Origin: Gammaproteobacteria bacterium Milos-ODIII6
Lineage (GTDB): Bacteria; Pseudomonadota; Gammaproteobacteria; Chromatiales; Chromatiaceae
NCBI GenBank assembly: GCA_029228645.1
Contig: JAPTHR010000002.1
Coordinates: 124,001 to 188,000 of the forward strand
DNA length: 64,000 nt
Direction: 5' to 3'
In this document: piece after piece, positions 17,639 to 27,135 of the stretch
How the letters are laid out: each line of letters begins with the position of its first letter
Numbering within the stretch: the stretch's first letter is position 1
The notes under the pieces: generated by a model
Database searches by the model: none
What the model was told of the DNA's origin: nothing
Seen by the model: the letters and a program-made list of their open reading frames with translations, nothing else
Translations under genes and position numbers: made by a program

Positions 17639-17789
17639 AATCGACTCCTCTGCCGTTATCGCCCGCGGGATTTTGCGGTGTCGGGTACCGGATTATAGAG
17701 GCAAGGTCCACCGCACACACGCCAGCGTGGACCCTCAAACCGGACAGGCAGCCTTGCCGCAGGCACGGCGCGGCCATTAAGCTTCGCGC

Positions 17790-18653
17790 ATGAACAGCAA
17801 GCCCCACCGCGACACCATCCTGGTCGAAGACGCCGAGATCCTGTCTCACGATGCCTTTGCCGGCGAGCAGTATGTGCTGCGCGTGCACGCCCCCGGTTGC
17901 GCCGCACGTGCCCTCCCCGGCCAGTTCGCCCACATCACGGTCCACCCGCAGCGGCCGATGCGGCGCCCGATCTCGATCATGCGGGTGTCGCCCAGCGAGG
18001 GCTGGGTGGACTTCCTTTACAAGGCGGTGGGCGAAGGAACCGAACTGCTGGCGCAGCGCCAGGTCGGTGAATCGCTCAACCTCATGGGACCGATCGGCCG
18101 ACCCTTCGAGGTGAAGGAGAAGCGCCCGCTCCTGATTGGCGGCGGTGTCGGCATGCCACCGATGATCTGCATCGCCGAGGCCCTGCGCGGGAGTGAGCAA
18201 CAGCCACTGGTGATCCTGGGTTCAGAGGTTCCGTTCCCGTTTGACGCCCGCCCCTCCCAGATCCTGGTTCCCGGCATGCCCGAAGGCGTGATCGGGGCGA
18301 TGCCACTGCTGGAGGACTGGCATATCGCAAGCCGGCTGGCCAGCCTGCAGGGCTACCCCGGCTGCCACGAAGGCTACGTCACCGACCTGGCACGTTGCTG
18401 GCTGGATGCGCTCGATACGACGGCCCGTTCCGAGGTCGGGATCTATGCCTGCGGGCCGCACCCCATGCTGGAGGCCGTGGTCAACCTGGCGCGTGACTAC
18501 GACCTGCCGGTGCAGGTGTCGCTGGAGGAGTTCATGGCCTGTGCGGTGGGCGGTTGCGCCGGCTGCGTGGTCGAGGTCAGCACCGACGCCGGACCCGCCA
18601 TGCAGCGCGTGTGCGTGGATGGACCGGTATTCGACGGCTACCGGGTATTCTGA
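17790..18653 (+). CDS. PyrK-like FAD and [2Fe-2S] electron-transfer protein
   Basis: This 287-residue protein has an FAD-binding beta barrel (about 10-100, with the RRPISIM motif that contacts FAD), an NAD(P)-binding domain (GGGVGMPPM, about 115-125; CGPHPML, about 228) and a C-terminal [2Fe-2S] motif with Cys spacing C-x4-C-x2-C and a later Cys (CAVGGCAGC, then RVC). This is the plan of the electron-transfer subunit of class 1B dihydroorotate dehydrogenase. The catalytic subunit pyrD is absent nearby. Gammaproteobacteria usually have the quinone-linked class 2 enzyme, so the partner is unknown. It is divergent from moaB and converges on pilU. Cytoplasmic. Confidence 0.75.
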   Translation: MNSKPHRDTILVEDAEILSHDAFAGEQYVLRVHAPGCAARALPGQFAHITVHPQRPMRRPISIMRVSPSEGWVDFLYKAVGEGTELLAQRQVGESLNLMGPIGRPFEVKEKRPLLIGGGVGMPPMICIAEALRGSEQQPLVILGSEVPFPFDARPSQILVPGMPEGVIGAMPLLEDWHIASRLASLQGYPGCHEGYVTDLARCWLDALDTTARSEVGIYACGPHPMLEAVVNLARDYDLPVQVSLEEFMACAVGGCAGCVVEVSTDAGPAMQRVCVDGPVFDGYRVF

Positions 18654-18665
18654 CCCGAACCGCCT

Positions 18666-19820
18666 CTACTCCGGCAGCAGACTCATACCGTCGTCATCGG
18701 GTGACCCGCCGAGGCCACCCGCCCCGGGCGCAGCGCCGCCAGCACCCGGGCGCCGATCGCCGAGTTTCAGCATCAGGCGCACCTCGTTGGAGGAATCGGC
18801 GAACTGCATGGCGTCCTTCTCCGAGATCTCCCCCGCCACGCAGGCCTCGTACAGGGCTTGGTCGAAGGTAATCATCCCCTGCTCGCGCGAGCGCTTCATC
18901 AGGTCCTTGAGCTTGGACACCTCGGCCTTGGCAATCAGGTCCGAGGCCAGCGGGGTGTTGAGCAGGACCTCGAGTATCGCCTTGCGGCCCTCGCCGTCGA
19001 TACGCGGCACCAGTTGCTGCGCCACGATACCGCGCAGGTTGAGCGAGAGGTCCATCAGCACCTGCTTGTGCTGCTCGTCGGGGAAGAAGTGAATGATCCG
19101 TTCCAGGGCCTGGTTGGCGTTGTTCGCGTGCAGGGTGGTGAGGACCAGGTGACCGGTTTCCGCGAAGGTGATGGCATGCTGCATGGTCTCGCGGGTGCGG
19201 ACCTCGCCGATCAGGATGACATCCGGCGCCTGGCGCAGGGTGTTCTTCAGCGCCACCTCGTAGGACTCGGTATCCACGCCCACCTCGCGCTGGGTGATGA
19301 TGCTGTTGCCGTGCTGATGCAGGAACTCGATCGGGTCCTCGATGGAGATGATGTGGCCGCTGGCATTGTGGTTGCGGTGCCCCACCATGGCGGCGAGCGA
19401 GGTCGACTTGCCGGTGCCGGTGGCGCCGACGAACACCACCAGGCCGCGCTTGGACATCGACAGGTCCGCCAGGACCGGTGGTAGCCGGAGATCCTCGAGC
19501 GTGGGGATGTTGGTCTCGATGCGTCGCAGCACCATCCCCGCATTGTCGCGCTGCACGAAGGCGCTCACCCGGAAACGCCCGATCCCCTTGGCATCGTGGG
19601 CGAAGTTGCACTCCTTGGTGTGTTGGAACTCATCCCGCTGTTCCGGCGTCATCAGCGAGTAGGTGAGTTCGCGCGCCTGCTGTTCGTTCAGCTTGGTCTT
19701 GGCGACCGGGACGATCCTGCCGTTCAGCTTCATGCACGGGGGCATGCCGGCGGTAATGAACAGGTCCGAACCCTTCTTCTCCACCATCAGGGCGAAGATG
19801 TCGTTGAAATCCATGGCCAT
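18666..19820 (-). CDS. pilU: Type IV pilus retraction ATPase PilU
   Basis: This 384-residue secretion-type ATPase has Walker A GATGTGKST (about 133-141), the Asp box GHIISIEDPIEF, Walker B ILIGEVRTRETM and the His box TTLHANNA. It differs from PilT by its N-terminus (FALMVEKKGSDLFI) and a Gly/Ala/Pro-rich C-terminal tail ending DDDGMSLLPE. PilU assists PilT in depolymerising the pilus and depends on it for ATP-driven retraction. It follows pilT on the same strand with a 90-base gap that contains no clear terminator. Confidence 0.93.
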   Translation of the reverse strand: MAMDFNDIFALMVEKKGSDLFITAGMPPCMKLNGRIVPVAKTKLNEQQARELTYSLMTPEQRDEFQHTKECNFAHDAKGIGRFRVSAFVQRDNAGMVLRRIETNIPTLEDLRLPPVLADLSMSKRGLVVFVGATGTGKSTSLAAMVGHRNHNASGHIISIEDPIEFLHQHGNSIITQREVGVDTESYEVALKNTLRQAPDVILIGEVRTRETMQHAITFAETGHLVLTTLHANNANQALERIIHFFPDEQHKQVLMDLSLNLRGIVAQQLVPRIDGEGRKAILEVLLNTPLASDLIAKAEVSKLKDLMKRSREQGMITFDQALYEACVAGEISEKDAMQFADSSNEVRLMLKLGDRRPGAGGAAPGAGGLGGSPDDDGMSLLPE

Positions 19821-19910
19821 AAGCTCTACCTCGTTCTCACCGAATTTACCGCGTCGACAGCGGAGCGGTCTCCGCCAACGGTCACAGAATAGGTTATTCG
19901 GGCACTTTGT

Positions 19911-20948
19911 TTAATTAAACAGGTCGCGGTTGACCGCACGCGCGAGGGCGTCCTGGCGCGAGATGAGACCCTTGCGCACCAGGTCCTGCATGTTCTGATC
20001 GAGCGTCTGCATGCCGGTCGACTGGCCGGTTTGGATGGCCGAATACATCTGCGCGACCTTATCCTCGCGGATCAGGTTGCGGATCGCCGGGGTGGCGATC
20101 ATGATCTCGTGCGCCGCTACCCGCCCACCGCCGACTTTCTTCATCAGGGTCTGCGAGATAACCGCGCGCAGCGATTCCGACAACATGGAACGCACCATGG
20201 ATTTCTCCCCCGCGGGAAAGACGTCGACGATACGGTCGATGGTCTTGGCCGCCGAGCTGGTGTGCAGGGTGCCGAACACCAGGTGACCGGTCTCGGCCGC
20301 CGTCAATGCCAGGCGGATGGTCTCGAGGTCACGCAGTTCGCCGACCAGTACGATGTCCGGGTCCTCACGCAGCGCGGAACGCAGCGCCTGGGCGAACCCC
20401 AGGGTGTCGCGATGCACCTCGCGCTGGTTGATCAGACACTTCTTGGACTGATGCACGAATTCGATCGGATCCTCGATGGTGAGGATGTGGCCGTACTCGG
20501 TGTCGTTCTTGTAGTCCATCATGCCCGCCAGCGTGGTCGACTTACCCGAGCCCGTGGGGCCTGTCACCAGTACCAGCCCGCGCGGGTTGTCGCAGATCTT
20601 CTTGAACACCTCGGGCGCATTCAGTTCCTCGAGGGACAGCACCTTGGAGGGGATGGTCCGGAACACCGCCGCTGCGCCACGGTCCTGGTTGAAGGCATTC
20701 ACCCGGAAGCGCGCCAGACCGGGAATCTCGAACGAGAAGTCGACCTCGAAGAACTCCTCATAGTCCTTGCGCTGCTTGTCGTTCATGATGTCGTACACCA
20801 GCCCGTGCACGGTCTTGTGTTCCAGCGGCGGGACATTGATCCGGCGAATATCCCCGTCCACCCGGATCATGGGCGGCAGGCCGGAGGAAAGGTGCAGGTC
20901 CGAGGCGTTGTTCTTGACGCTGAAGGCGAGTAATTCCGCAATATCCAT
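19911..20948 (-). CDS. pilT: Type IV pilus retraction ATPase PilT
   Basis: This 345-residue hexameric ATPase powers twitching motility and DNA uptake by pulling pili back. Signatures are the N-terminal NNASDLHLSSGLPP (about 13-26), Walker A GPTGSGKST (about 130-138), Asp box GHILTIEDPIEF, Walker B ILVGELRDLETIR with Glu, His box GTLHTSSA, and the PilT-specific AIRNLIRE segment near residue 290. It is divergent from yggS, the usual order pilU-pilT-yggS-proC-yggT in gammaproteobacteria. Confidence 0.95.
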   Translation of the reverse strand: MDIAELLAFSVKNNASDLHLSSGLPPMIRVDGDIRRINVPPLEHKTVHGLVYDIMNDKQRKDYEEFFEVDFSFEIPGLARFRVNAFNQDRGAAAVFRTIPSKVLSLEELNAPEVFKKICDNPRGLVLVTGPTGSGKSTTLAGMMDYKNDTEYGHILTIEDPIEFVHQSKKCLINQREVHRDTLGFAQALRSALREDPDIVLVGELRDLETIRLALTAAETGHLVFGTLHTSSAAKTIDRIVDVFPAGEKSMVRSMLSESLRAVISQTLMKKVGGGRVAAHEIMIATPAIRNLIREDKVAQMYSAIQTGQSTGMQTLDQNMQDLVRKGLISRQDALARAVNRDLFN

Positions 20949-20985
20949 CTGGCTTGACTCTCAAATGCTGCTGATGTGATTCGGG

Positions 20986-21014
20986 TTGTTAACGGCGGCC
21001 ATCCCTGATATCTA
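20986..21014 (+). promoter_or_regulatory. Possible sigma-70 promoter of the yggS-proC-yggT operon
   Basis: TTGTTA (20986-20991) and TATCTA (21009-21014) are separated by 17 bases and lie 33-61 bases before the yggS start. Both hexamers are imperfect, so this is only a plausible site within the pilT-yggS divergent region. Confidence 0.3.
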
Positions 21015-21046
21015 AGGCCGCTCTCGAGCCTACGATCAGAATTCCC

Positions 21047-21730
21047 ATGCGCATTATTGCCGAAGCCCTGCAAAAGGTACACGAACGCATCCGGGCGGCC
21101 GCCATGGCGGCCGGACGGGCGCCCGAGGGCATCCACCTGCTGGCGGTCAGCAAGACCAAGCCGGCGGCCATGCTGCGCGCGGCGTATGCCGCCGGTCAAC
21201 GCGCCTTTGGCGAGAATTATCTGCAGGATGCCCTGCCCAAGATGGATGCGCTCGCCGACCTGGATATCGAGTGGCACTATATTGGGCGCATCCAGAGCAA
21301 CAAGACGCGCGACATCGCGACCCGTTTCAGCTGGGTGCACAGCCTCGACAACGCCAAGCATGCCCGCCGCCTCAGCGCGCAGCGACCTACCGGGCTGCCG
21401 CCCCTGAACTGTTGCATCCAGGTCAACCTCAGCGCGGAGGCGAGCAAGGGGGGGACAAGCCCGGACGACCTTTCCGCACTCGCGCACGAGGTCGCGCCGC
21501 TGCCGGGGCTCGCGTTGCGCGGCCTGATGACCATGCCCGACCCCGGCAGCAGCCGCGAGACGCAGCTCGCGGTTTTCCGACAGCTGGCCGACCTGCAGGC
21601 CGAACTGAATGCCGGCGGGCTCGCGCTCGACACCCTGTCCATGGGCATGAGCGGCGACCTCGAGCTGGCGATCGCAGCCGGCTCGAACATGGTCCGCGTC
21701 GGCACCGACATCTTCGGCGCCCGCGAGTAA
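21047..21730 (+). CDS. yggS: PLP homeostasis protein YggS (PLPBP family)
   Basis: This 227-residue single-domain type III PLP-binding barrel has the Schiff-base Lys in LLAVSKTKP (about 32-40) and the motifs FGENYLQ (about 52-58), WHYIGRIQSNK (about 78-88), GLMTMPDP and SMGMSGDLELAI near the end. The family has no known enzyme activity and buffers free pyridoxal phosphate. It is first of a run with proC and yggT, the same order as in E. coli relatives, which supports the name. Confidence 0.93.
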   Translation: MRIIAEALQKVHERIRAAAMAAGRAPEGIHLLAVSKTKPAAMLRAAYAAGQRAFGENYLQDALPKMDALADLDIEWHYIGRIQSNKTRDIATRFSWVHSLDNAKHARRLSAQRPTGLPPLNCCIQVNLSAEASKGGTSPDDLSALAHEVAPLPGLALRGLMTMPDPGSSRETQLAVFRQLADLQAELNAGGLALDTLSMGMSGDLELAIAAGSNMVRVGTDIFGARE

Positions 21731-21775
21731 GCGGATATAGTATTCCCACCCAACCTCAGGGATACCCAGTTTCAG

Positions 21776-22609
21776 ATGAACAATCCGACCATTGCCTTTA
21801 TCGGTGCCGGCAACATGGCGACTGCCCTCATCAGCGGCCTGATCGCCGACGGGACCAGGCCACAAACCCTCATCGCCACCGATCCGGACGGGGAGCGCCT
21901 GCAGGCGCTGGCCGAGCGGACAGGCATCCGAACCGAGCAGGACAATGCGGCGGCGGTCGCCCAGGCGGACGTGCTGGTCATGGCGGTCAAGCCGCAGGTG
22001 CTGGAGGCGGTAGCGCGCGATCTTGCCGAGGCGGTCCAGGCGCATCGGCCATTGGTGCTCTCCATTGCCGCCGGGGTGCAAAGCGACACGCTGGAGCGCT
22101 GGCTGGGCGGCCAGGTCGCGCTGGTGCGCAGCATGCCGAACACGCCCGCGATGCTCCAGGTTGGCGCCACCGGCCTGTATGCCACCGCGGACGTGAACGC
22201 GGAACAACGTGACCAGGCCGAGACGATCATGCGCGCGGTCGGCCTGACCATCTGGGTCGAGGACGAGGGCCTGATGGACGCCGTGACGGCGCTTTCGGGT
22301 AGTGGACCCGCTTATCTTTTCCTGGTGATCGAGGCGATGGAATCCGCGGCCATCGAACTCGGCCTGCCAGCTGACACGGCCCGCCTGCTCACCCTGCAGA
22401 CCGCACTCGGCGCCGCCCGCATGGCGATGGAAAGCCACGAAGACCCGGCCACGCTCAGGCAGCGGGTCACCTCGCCCGGCGGCACGACCGAACAGGCCCT
22501 GGAGCAACTGGAGAAAGACGGCCTGCGTGACCTCTTCAGGCGTGCTCTGGCTGCCGCACGCGACCGCTCACGAGAGCTCTCCCGGCAACTCGACACCACA
22601 CAGGACTGA
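21776..22609 (+). CDS. proC: Pyrroline-5-carboxylate reductase
   Basis: This 277-residue enzyme makes proline by reducing pyrroline-5-carboxylate with NAD(P)H. The N-terminal GAGNMATAL (about 10-18) is the dinucleotide site. The C-terminal catalytic segment contains ALSGSGPAY (about 173-181), and TSPGGTTEQAL (about 232-242) is the conserved substrate loop. Length is standard (about 270). The gap from yggS is 45 bases and yggT begins two bases after its stop, so the three genes form an operon. Confidence 0.95.
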   Translation: MNNPTIAFIGAGNMATALISGLIADGTRPQTLIATDPDGERLQALAERTGIRTEQDNAAAVAQADVLVMAVKPQVLEAVARDLAEAVQAHRPLVLSIAAGVQSDTLERWLGGQVALVRSMPNTPAMLQVGATGLYATADVNAEQRDQAETIMRAVGLTIWVEDEGLMDAVTALSGSGPAYLFLVIEAMESAAIELGLPADTARLLTLQTALGAARMAMESHEDPATLRQRVTSPGGTTEQALEQLEKDGLRDLFRRALAAARDRSRELSRQLDTTQD

Positions 22610-22611
22610 TC

Positions 22612-23187
22612 ATGGACAGCAACTACCTCTCCGACCCCCTGGTTTTCCTGGTCCAGGTCATCTTCGGCCTGTACGCTCTGGTGGTGCTGCTGCGCTTTAT
22701 GCTGCAGCTGGTGCGCGCGGACTTCTACAACCCGCTGTCGCAGTTCATCGTCAAGGCCACCACACCGGTGCTCAAGCCCTTGCGCCGCATCATCCCCGGC
22801 GTCGGCGGCAAGGACGTCGCCTCGCTGGTTCTGGCCTGGCTGGTGCTGGCGATCGAGATGCTGCTGGTGCTGCTGATCGGCGGACAGGGCTTCATGCCGA
22901 TTGCCGCGTTGTTGCTCGCGATCCCGGAACTGCTCACCCTGAGCATCAACATCTTCCTGTACGGCATTCTGATCATGGTGATTCTCAGCTGGGTCAACCC
23001 GGCTGGCCACAACCCGGCAATGAGCATCCTGCACGCCCTGACCGAACCGCTGGTGCGCCCGGTGCGCCAGACGATCAAGCCGATCGGCGGCATCGATCTC
23101 TCCCCAATGGTGGTGATGATTGGCCTGGTGTTGCTCAAGATGCTCCTCGTCCCGCCGGTCAAGGGCCTGATACTGTCGCTGTTGTGA
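22612..23187 (+). CDS. yggT: YggT-family inner-membrane protein
   Basis: This 191-residue protein has two YggT repeats, each with hydrophobic helices and the conserved RFMLQLVRADFYNPLSQF / SWVNPAGHNPAMSIL type segments followed by a P-L-R-P/R-P-x-R pattern. Four membrane helices are visible. YggT proteins are linked to osmotic-shock resistance and cell division in different bacteria; the molecular role is not known. Its stop overlaps the GTG of yggU. Confidence 0.9.
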   Translation: MDSNYLSDPLVFLVQVIFGLYALVVLLRFMLQLVRADFYNPLSQFIVKATTPVLKPLRRIIPGVGGKDVASLVLAWLVLAIEMLLVLLIGGQGFMPIAALLLAIPELLTLSINIFLYGILIMVILSWVNPAGHNPAMSILHALTEPLVRPVRQTIKPIGGIDLSPMVVMIGLVLLKMLLVPPVKGLILSLL

Positions 23188-23483
23188 GCCGCTGGTTCCG
23201 CTGGGAAGACGACGACCTGCTGCTCTGGGTCAGGGTCAAACCCCGATCCACGCGGGATGCCTTCGATCAAATCGAAGCAGACAGCATCGCGCTGCGCATC
23301 ACGGCCCCACCCGGGGACGGCAAGGCGAACCGGCACATCCTCGCGTGGCTGGCGCGCCAGTTCCGGGTGGCCAAATCCGCGGTCAGGATCGAGAACGGGG
23401 ACAGGTCGAAAAGGAAACGCATTCGAATCAGCGGCCCCAGGCGTATCCCCGAAGCGCTGGAGAACCGGCTCGCGCGCCGTTGA
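23184..23483 (+). CDS. yggU: YggU-family (DUF167) protein
   Basis: This 99-residue protein carries the DUF167 signature: VRVKPRSTRDAF (about 16-27), a PPGDGKAN loop (about 44-51), and a conserved basic run RSKRKRIRI near residue 78. It begins with GTG overlapping the yggT stop (GTGA). DUF167 is small, basic and widely conserved, with no established biochemical role. Its place after yggT is standard. Confidence 0.9.
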   Translation: MSRWFRWEDDDLLLWVRVKPRSTRDAFDQIEADSIALRITAPPGDGKANRHILAWLARQFRVAKSAVRIENGDRSKRKRIRISGPRRIPEALENRLARR

Positions 23484-23582
23484 AACCGCAGCAGCGCGAC
23501 ACCCAAAGTTCGAATATCCGGGCAATCCTGCGGTCTATACTGTTGCTGAACACGATTCAGTGATCCTATTCGGAGACAAACC

Positions 23583-24017
23583 ATGCGCATACTCGTCACG
23601 CTGCTCGCCATTCTTTTCGCCGGACTCGTGCAGGCGGAAAACGCTACCCAGAGCGGCGCCTATACGATCCACCACAACGCCCTTACCAGCGACACCCTCT
23701 CGCCCCAGACCGCCCAGGCCTACGGCATCCAGCGCAGCACCAGCCGCGGCATGCTCAACATCTCGGTCATCAGGAACAAGGCGGGTACCAGCGGTGAGGC
23801 GGTGAGCGCCCAAATCGCGCTCCAGGCAAGCAACCTCATCGGCCAGAAACGCGCCGACATCCAACTGCGTGAGGTGCGTGAACAGAACGCCATCTACTAC
23901 ATCGCGGACTTCCCGGTGGCCCATCGCGAGCACCTGATTTTCAACCTGGAGGTGATTCCCGAGGGTGAAACAGCGGCCCTGCGGGCACGCTTCGAACAGG
24001 AGTTCTATACCCGCTGA
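23583..24017 (+). CDS. DUF4426 periplasmic protein
   Basis: This 144-residue protein has a clear signal peptide (MRILVTLLAILFAGLVQA, cleavage after residue 18). It matches the DUF4426 pattern: an initial YTIHHNAL strand, AYGIQRS, and the end region FNLEVIPEG with FEQEFYT. DUF4426 proteins are found next to yggT/proC in gammaproteobacteria and have no known activity. It converges on the gamma-glutamyltransferase gene with nine bases between the stops. Confidence 0.85.
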   Translation: MRILVTLLAILFAGLVQAENATQSGAYTIHHNALTSDTLSPQTAQAYGIQRSTSRGMLNISVIRNKAGTSGEAVSAQIALQASNLIGQKRADIQLREVREQNAIYYIADFPVAHREHLIFNLEVIPEGETAALRARFEQEFYTR

Positions 24018-24026
24018 GACCGCCGC

Positions 24027-25721
24027 TCAGTTCGTCCCGCCGACCCAGGCGGCACCGTTGCCACGCGGGTCGGATGCCGCCTGCACCTGCTTGCGAGCGC
24101 GGTCCCAATGCACGGCATGCATGTCGCCATAGCCCTGCTCGAGTTCATTGAGACTGTGCCCCAGGCCCTCGAGATAGCTGCGGGTATCGTCCGAGAGGCC
24201 ACCCGGTTCGAACTGGATCTCGTCCGGCAGGTACTGGTGATGGAAACGCGCACGGCCGACCCAGCGTGAAACCGGCTGTCCCTCGCTGGCCTGCAACGCC
24301 CCGATCAACAGCATGCTGATGATGCGTGAACCACCGGGCGTCCCCAGTATGCCGACCATGCTGTCGCTCTCGATGAAGGTCGGGCTCATGCTGGAGAGCA
24401 TGCGCTTGCCGGGCTCGATCGCATTGGCCTCGTTGCCGACCAATCCATACACGTTGGGCACACCCGGCTTGATCGAGAAATCGTCCATCTCGTCGTTGAG
24501 CAATACCCCGGTCCCGGGCACAACGAAGCCTGAGCCGAACGGGTAATTGATGCTGAGCGTGGCGGCGACGCGATTGCCCTCGCGATCGAGGATCGAGAAA
24601 TGCGTGGTATCACGCCCTTCCGGCTCGACTGCACGGATCGGACCGCTGCTGCCTGCGCGCTCCGGATCAATGTCCTCGGCGCGCGCACGCGCGTACGCCG
24701 GACTGGTGAGCTTCTCCACCGGCACCTCGACGAAATCCGGGTCGCCGAGATGGCGCGCCCGGTCCTCGTAAGCGCGCCGCATCACCTCCGCGATCAGGTG
24801 CACCTGCCGCGCCGAGGGCTGCGCGTCGAGATCGAGTGTCTCGAGCATATTGAGCATCTCCAGCAGGACCACCCCACCGGAGGACGGAGGCGAGGCGCTG
24901 ACCACGCGCAGGCCACGAAACTGCCCACTGAGCGGCTCACGCTCGACCACCCGGTAGTCCTGCAGATCCTGCAGCTGCCAAATGCCCTTGGCGGCACGCA
25001 CGCCATCCACCAGGCGTTGCGCCAGGTCGCCCGCGTAGAAACCCTGCCTGCCCTGGCGTGCGATCCGCAACAGGGTATTGGCCAGCTCGGGCTGATGTAT
25101 CAGGTGCCCCAGGGGTGGCACCTCGCCATTCAAAAGAAACTGTTGGCTGGCAGCCGGCGAGGCGCGCAACGCCTCGAGCCGGAAGCGCGCCATGCGCCGA
25201 TAGTGGGCATCGACCGGGAAGCCCTCGCTCGCCAGGGCGATCGCGGGCGCCAGCACCAGCGACAGCGGCAGGCGGCCATAGCGCTCGGCGATGTGCACCA
25301 GGGCCGCCGGCTCTCCGGGGATGCCGGCCGCCAGGGGGCCGTCGATGCTGGCGCCGGGCACAGGCTCGCCATCACTGTCGAGGTACATGTCGCGGGTCGC
25401 CGCCAGGGGCGCGCGTTCGCGCCCGTCCACCATCACCTCGAAGCCATCGCTGGCGCGGTGCAGCAACCAGAAGCCTCCGCCGCCAATCCCGGAGCCATAC
25501 GGCTCGACTACCGCCAGGACCGCACTGACCGCGACCGCCGCATCGAAGGCATTGCCCCCCAGCTCGAGCACCGCGATGCCGGCAGCGGTCGCCTGCGGGT
25601 GGGCGCTTGCCACCGCGTGCTGTGGGGGCGTTGCCGCCGCCACGCGATGAGCGAACAACAGGCACAACGCAACGAGGGCCCATGTGAGGACCCTCGGGGA
25701 TTGGCGAACGCCAGCGAACAT
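24027..25721 (-). CDS. ggt: Gamma-glutamyltransferase (glutathione hydrolase)
   Basis: This 564-residue periplasmic proenzyme cleaves glutathione and gamma-glutamyl peptides. A signal peptide covers about residues 1-30. The autoprocessing Thr is at about 372 in RDTTHFS, giving the large and small subunits. LNDEMDDFS, SMSPTF and GTPGGSRI are the small-subunit substrate motifs; the large subunit has the VDGRERAP arginine site. The start at 25721 gives the signal peptide; a longer frame adds 75 residues overlapping the ferredoxin gene. It follows the ferredoxin gene by seven bases. Together with the window's glutathione enzymes it suggests active glutathione turnover. Confidence 0.94.
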   Translation of the reverse strand: MFAGVRQSPRVLTWALVALCLLFAHRVAAATPPQHAVASAHPQATAAGIAVLELGGNAFDAAVAVSAVLAVVEPYGSGIGGGGFWLLHRASDGFEVMVDGRERAPLAATRDMYLDSDGEPVPGASIDGPLAAGIPGEPAALVHIAERYGRLPLSLVLAPAIALASEGFPVDAHYRRMARFRLEALRASPAASQQFLLNGEVPPLGHLIHQPELANTLLRIARQGRQGFYAGDLAQRLVDGVRAAKGIWQLQDLQDYRVVEREPLSGQFRGLRVVSASPPSSGGVVLLEMLNMLETLDLDAQPSARQVHLIAEVMRRAYEDRARHLGDPDFVEVPVEKLTSPAYARARAEDIDPERAGSSGPIRAVEPEGRDTTHFSILDREGNRVAATLSINYPFGSGFVVPGTGVLLNDEMDDFSIKPGVPNVYGLVGNEANAIEPGKRMLSSMSPTFIESDSMVGILGTPGGSRIISMLLIGALQASEGQPVSRWVGRARFHHQYLPDEIQFEPGGLSDDTRSYLEGLGHSLNELEQGYGDMHAVHWDRARKQVQAASDPRGNGAAWVGGTN

Positions 25722-25728
25722 AACCGCC

Positions 25729-26037
<309 letters not shown>

Positions 26038-26040
26038 TCA

Positions 26041-26550
<510 letters not shown>

Positions 26551-26569
26551 TTAGCGGAAGGGCGCCCGC

Positions 26570-27109
26570 TCAACCACTGCGCCTCATCAGGCGAAATGCC
26601 GCCTGCCCGGCCTGCCCTTCGCGGTGCAGCTCCCAGTTCGGCGGCAGATCCGGCCAGGCCTGGCTGCTGTCCTGCTCGAGATAGATCCAGGCGGGGGCCG
26701 CCAGCTGGCCTTTCTCCTCGAGCTGGCGACAGATCGGACCCAACAGCCGATCGGCGAACGGCGGGTCGAGAAACACCAGATCGTAGCCACCGCCCGACTC
26801 GCGAGCGAGAACGCGTGCGGCATCGCCGGTCTCCACCCGGGCGCGGCCCTGCAAACCGAGCAGATCGATATTCTTCTGCAGCTGCAGCGCCACCGGGCGG
26901 GTGCGCTCCACGAAAGTGGCGGTTGCAGCGCCGCGCGAGAGGGCCTCGAGTCCGAGCGCGCCACTGCCGGCGAACAGGTCCAGCACGCGCCGCCCCCTGA
27001 GCTCGCCCTGCAGCCAGTTGAACAGGGTCTCGCGCACCCGGTCGGCGGTCGGTCGCAGGCCCTTCGCATCCGGAAAGTGCAGCCGCCTGCCGCCGTGTTC
27101 ACCGCCCAC
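26570..27109 (-). CDS. rsmD: 16S rRNA (guanine966-N2)-methyltransferase RsmD; start codon uncertain
   Basis: This is the SAM-dependent enzyme methylating G966 of 16S rRNA. It carries GLRPTADRVRETLFNWL (early), the SAM loop DLFAGSGALGLEALS (about 47-61) and the catalytic DPPF. The GTG at 27109 is the only standard start in frame. It cuts into the family's N-terminal strand: the codons just upstream read RNQLRI, continuing into VGGEHGGRR, as in intact homologues. No ATG, GTG or TTG lies between that segment and the upstream stop codon. Either translation starts at GTG, or at a rarer codon (for example GTA or CTG) close to the peptidase stop. No Shine-Dalgarno sequence is evident. Confidence 0.85.
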   Translation of the reverse strand: MGGEHGGRRLHFPDAKGLRPTADRVRETLFNWLQGELRGRRVLDLFAGSGALGLEALSRGAATATFVERTRPVALQLQKNIDLLGLQGRARVETGDAARVLARESGGGYDLVFLDPPFADRLLGPICRQLEEKGQLAAPAWIYLEQDSSQAWPDLPPNWELHREGQAGQAAFRLMRRSG

Positions 27110-27135
27110 GATGCGCAGCTGGTTGCGCGCCCGGG

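Noticed and set aside
17639-17789. Molybdenum-cofactor riboswitch before moaB
   Set aside because: The 150-base divergent region shows no extended conserved hairpin set that I recognise, and the TTG start with GAGGAG needs no special leader.
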